DNA of 7,086 nt from Desulfobacteraceae bacterium (lineage in GTDB: Bacteria; Desulfobacterota; Desulfobacteria; Desulfobacterales; BuS5), in assembly GCA_030592105.1 (NCBI GenBank), contig JAUVKE010000130.1:1-7086 (forward strand). The letters run 5' to 3'. The position numbers and the translations under genes are program-made. The stretch's first letter is position 1. Each line of letters begins with the position of its first letter. This document shows, piece by piece, positions 5,911 to 7,086 of this stretch. The notes beneath the pieces were generated by a model. That model did no database searches. It was not told the origin of the DNA and was given only the letters and a program-made list of their open reading frames with translations.

Positions 5911-6830
5911 TTTAAATTATCCAATATCTGTTTTGCACCCATACAAAGGAGTATGTCACCCAGTTTTTCACCTATGGTTTCAGACAGATCCTTTGAACCG
6001 GACATGGTCTCTTTAATTATTTTTTTCCCATCTGGATCAGCGACTATTCCTGTTATGGAAAAAGTGTTTTCCTCTATCTTGCCAAGGGCTGCCAGGGGAA
6101 CCTGACATCCGCCCCCTAAACGGCGCGAAAAAGCACGCTCCCCCATAATCACAGAGCGTGTATTTCTTTCATCAAGTTTTGTCACAAAAGGGAGCACTTT
6201 ATAATCGTTATTTCTTGTCTCAATGCACAACGCCCCCTGGCCCACTGCCGGCAGCATAAAGGTCTCATCAAGATACTCTGTAATCCTCATGCTCATATTC
6301 ATTCTCAAAATATCTGCGGCAGCAAGAATGATTCCATCAAAATCCTTTGTTTCAAGTGTTCGGAGACGGGTATCCATATCTCCTTGTAACTGCACAATTT
6401 TTATATCCGGTTTTTTAAAAAGCAGCTGAGCAATTCTGGCATGGCCGTTTGTTCCTATGCACGCCCCGGGTTTCAACTCAGAAAAAGGGAGTTTATCTTT
6501 AGAAATAAAAGCATCATTAGCAATTTCACGAATTGGGACAGCTCCAATATAGAGCCCTTTAGAAATTTCAGCAGGCATATCTTCCATGCTGTGAACAGCA
6601 AGATCAATATCTTCCTGGAGAAGTGCATCCTCCATCTCTTTTACAAAAAGAGATTTAGTTCCAGCCTTTGAAAGTGGTGCATCAGGGGTTTTGTATTCCC
6701 TGGTTTTAACAACAACAACTTCAACAGATAAACCAGGATTTTTTTTTTCAAGCTGAGTCTTTACCCAGTTCGCCCGGCAAAGGGCAAGGGGATTTTCCCA
6801 TGTTCCAACTTTTATGTTAGAAGCCGTCAA
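5907..6830 (-). CDS. hemC: Hydroxymethylbilane synthase-like protein (HemC) with many altered active-site residues
   Basis: By family, HemC joins four porphobilinogens into hydroxymethylbilane on a dipyrromethane cofactor fixed to a Cys. This 307-residue protein covers all three domains and, counted from the TTG at 6830, matches E. coli numbering without gaps to Cys242 in GGGCQVP. Kept are Arg44, Lys55, Lys59, Phe62, Asp84 (HSMEDMP), Arg132, Arg155 (DTRL), Arg176 and LPAVGQGA (193-200). Changed against E. coli are R11W, S13N, D46Y, G60S, K83E, S128N, S129G, R131A, R149Q and N151D. Most of these positions hold the cofactor or substrate carboxylates, so normal activity is doubtful. No frameshift or stop is present. 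The TTG overlaps the fmdB stop as TTGA; an upstream in-frame TTG (6863) would add 11 residues unlike the family. The stop overlaps cobA-hemD as ATGA. Identity as a HemC-family protein is firm; function is uncertain. Confidence 0.9.
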   Translation of the reverse strand: MTASNIKVGTWENPLALCRANWVKTQLEKKNPGLSVEVVVVKTREYKTPDAPLSKAGTKSLFVKEMEDALLQEDIDLAVHSMEDMPAEISKGLYIGAVPIREIANDAFISKDKLPFSELKPGACIGTNGHARIAQLLFKKPDIKIVQLQGDMDTRLRTLETKDFDGIILAAADILRMNMSMRITEYLDETFMLPAVGQGALCIETRNNDYKVLPFVTKLDERNTRSVIMGERAFSRRLGGGCQVPLAALGKIEENTFSITGIVADPDGKKIIKETMSGSKDLSETIGEKLGDILLCMGAKQILDNLK

Positions 6831-7060
6831 CCTCCGCAGCCCGAACAGCTGGTGGCAGAGCAACTCCCACAGGATGATTCCGACGCAGAAGAACTGACAG
6901 TCTCACCATCTCCCCCCTTGCTCAGAAAACTGCATGCAGAGATAAGTTTATTAACATCTCCTTTACCACATGAAGGGCAAACAAAAGGCTCAGATTTTGA
7001 AATAACAAGATATTCAAAATTAGAGTCACAATTATTACAATGATATTCGTATATAGGCAC
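6827..7060 (-). CDS. FmdB-family zinc ribbon protein
   Basis: A 77-residue protein beginning MPIYEYHC, the hallmark of the FmdB family, small putative regulatory zinc ribbon proteins named after a gene next to formamidase in Methylophilus; the molecular role is unknown. Two Cys pairs, C-x2-C at Cys8/Cys11 and Cys28/Cys31, should bind one zinc. The rest is a Gly/Ser/Cys-rich tail ending in a run of Cys and Gly residues, also typical of the family. The GTG at 7060 is well supported by AAGGAG at 7068-7073, 7 nt upstream. It is the first gene in the window and its TGA overlaps the hemC TTG, so it is translated with the tetrapyrrole genes. A regulatory or metal-related role for that pathway is only a guess. 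Confidence 0.92.
   Translation of the reverse strand: MPIYEYHCNNCDSNFEYLVISKSEPFVCPSCGKGDVNKLISACSFLSKGGDGETVSSSASESSCGSCSATSCSGCGG
6831..6835 (-). promoter_or_regulatory. GGAGG directly against the hemC TTG
   Basis: GGAGG within the last codons of fmdB ends immediately before the TTG at 6830, with no spacer. That is too close for normal initiation at this TTG and may simply reflect Gly codons. If it functions, it would help re-initiation by ribosomes finishing fmdB. No standard start codon lies at the usual distance downstream in the hemC frame (ACG and ATA only). Confidence 0.3.
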
Positions 7061-7067
7061 AGATTTA

Positions 7068-7073
7068 CTCCTT
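7068..7073 (-). promoter_or_regulatory. Ribosome binding site of the FmdB-family gene
   Basis: AAGGAG on the minus strand, 7 nt before the GTG at 7060. This is the strongest ribosome binding site in the window and fits a first or early gene in the transcript. The promoter, if there is one here, would lie beyond the right edge. Confidence 0.75.
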
Positions 7074-7086
7074 ATTTAAATTCGAA

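Noticed and set aside
6831..6863. Upstream extension of the hemC-like protein to the TTG at 6863
   Set aside because: The extra 11 residues do not match the family N-terminus and come from the end of fmdB read in another frame, while the start at 6830 gives exact E. coli numbering.

Overview
The window is an AT-rich bacterial segment in which every recognisable gene lies on the minus strand, so it reads from the right edge to the left. The order of transcription is: FmdB-type zinc ribbon protein, HemC-like protein, CobA-HemD fusion, M20 peptidase-like protein, glucosyl-3-phosphoglycerate synthase (GpgS), MoaA, parvulin PpiC, and a cysteine-containing protein I do not recognise. The lysine-rich, AAA-rich coding, the CobA-HemD fusion and the mix of tetrapyrrole, molybdopterin and glucosylglycerate genes suggest an anaerobic, probably marine or saline Desulfobacterota-like organism (for example Desulfobacterales). 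This is inference from gene content; no marker gene is present to settle it.

Right block (about 4387-7060): fmdB, hemC-like and cobA-hemD are coupled by 4-nt stop/start overlaps (TTGA, then ATGA). Together they should carry porphobilinogen to uroporphyrinogen III and precorrin-2, the branch point for siroheme, cobalamin and the siroheme-dependent route to heme. The surprise is the HemC. It aligns without gaps to E. coli HemC from the start to Cys242, which binds the dipyrromethane cofactor, yet many active-site residues are replaced (R11W, S13N, D46Y, K83E, R131A, R149Q and others), while the neighbouring CobA domain looks intact.

Middle block (2164-4318, running on into moaA): after a 68-nt gap come an M20 peptidase-like gene, gpgS and moaA, joined by 8-nt overlaps. 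The M20-like protein keeps four of the five usual metal ligands but has lost the catalytic Glu-Glu pair and the dimerisation-domain His, so it is probably not an ordinary peptidase. GpgS has its full set of motifs, but its usual phosphatase partner is not in the window. MoaA is complete, with both Fe-S cysteine triads and the C-terminal Gly-Gly.

Left block (1-1135): a standard 93-residue PpiC parvulin, then a perfect 19-bp inverted repeat lying just upstream of the ribosome binding site of the last gene, a 158-residue unknown with four cysteines near its C-terminus. The leftmost 259 bases contain no gene I can support; they hold a short heptamer repeat and a small region with alternative base pairing.

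The observations most worth following are the two proteins with altered catalytic sites in one gene cluster (HemC-like and M20-like), the tight M20-like/GpgS/MoaA coupling, and the 19-bp palindrome.
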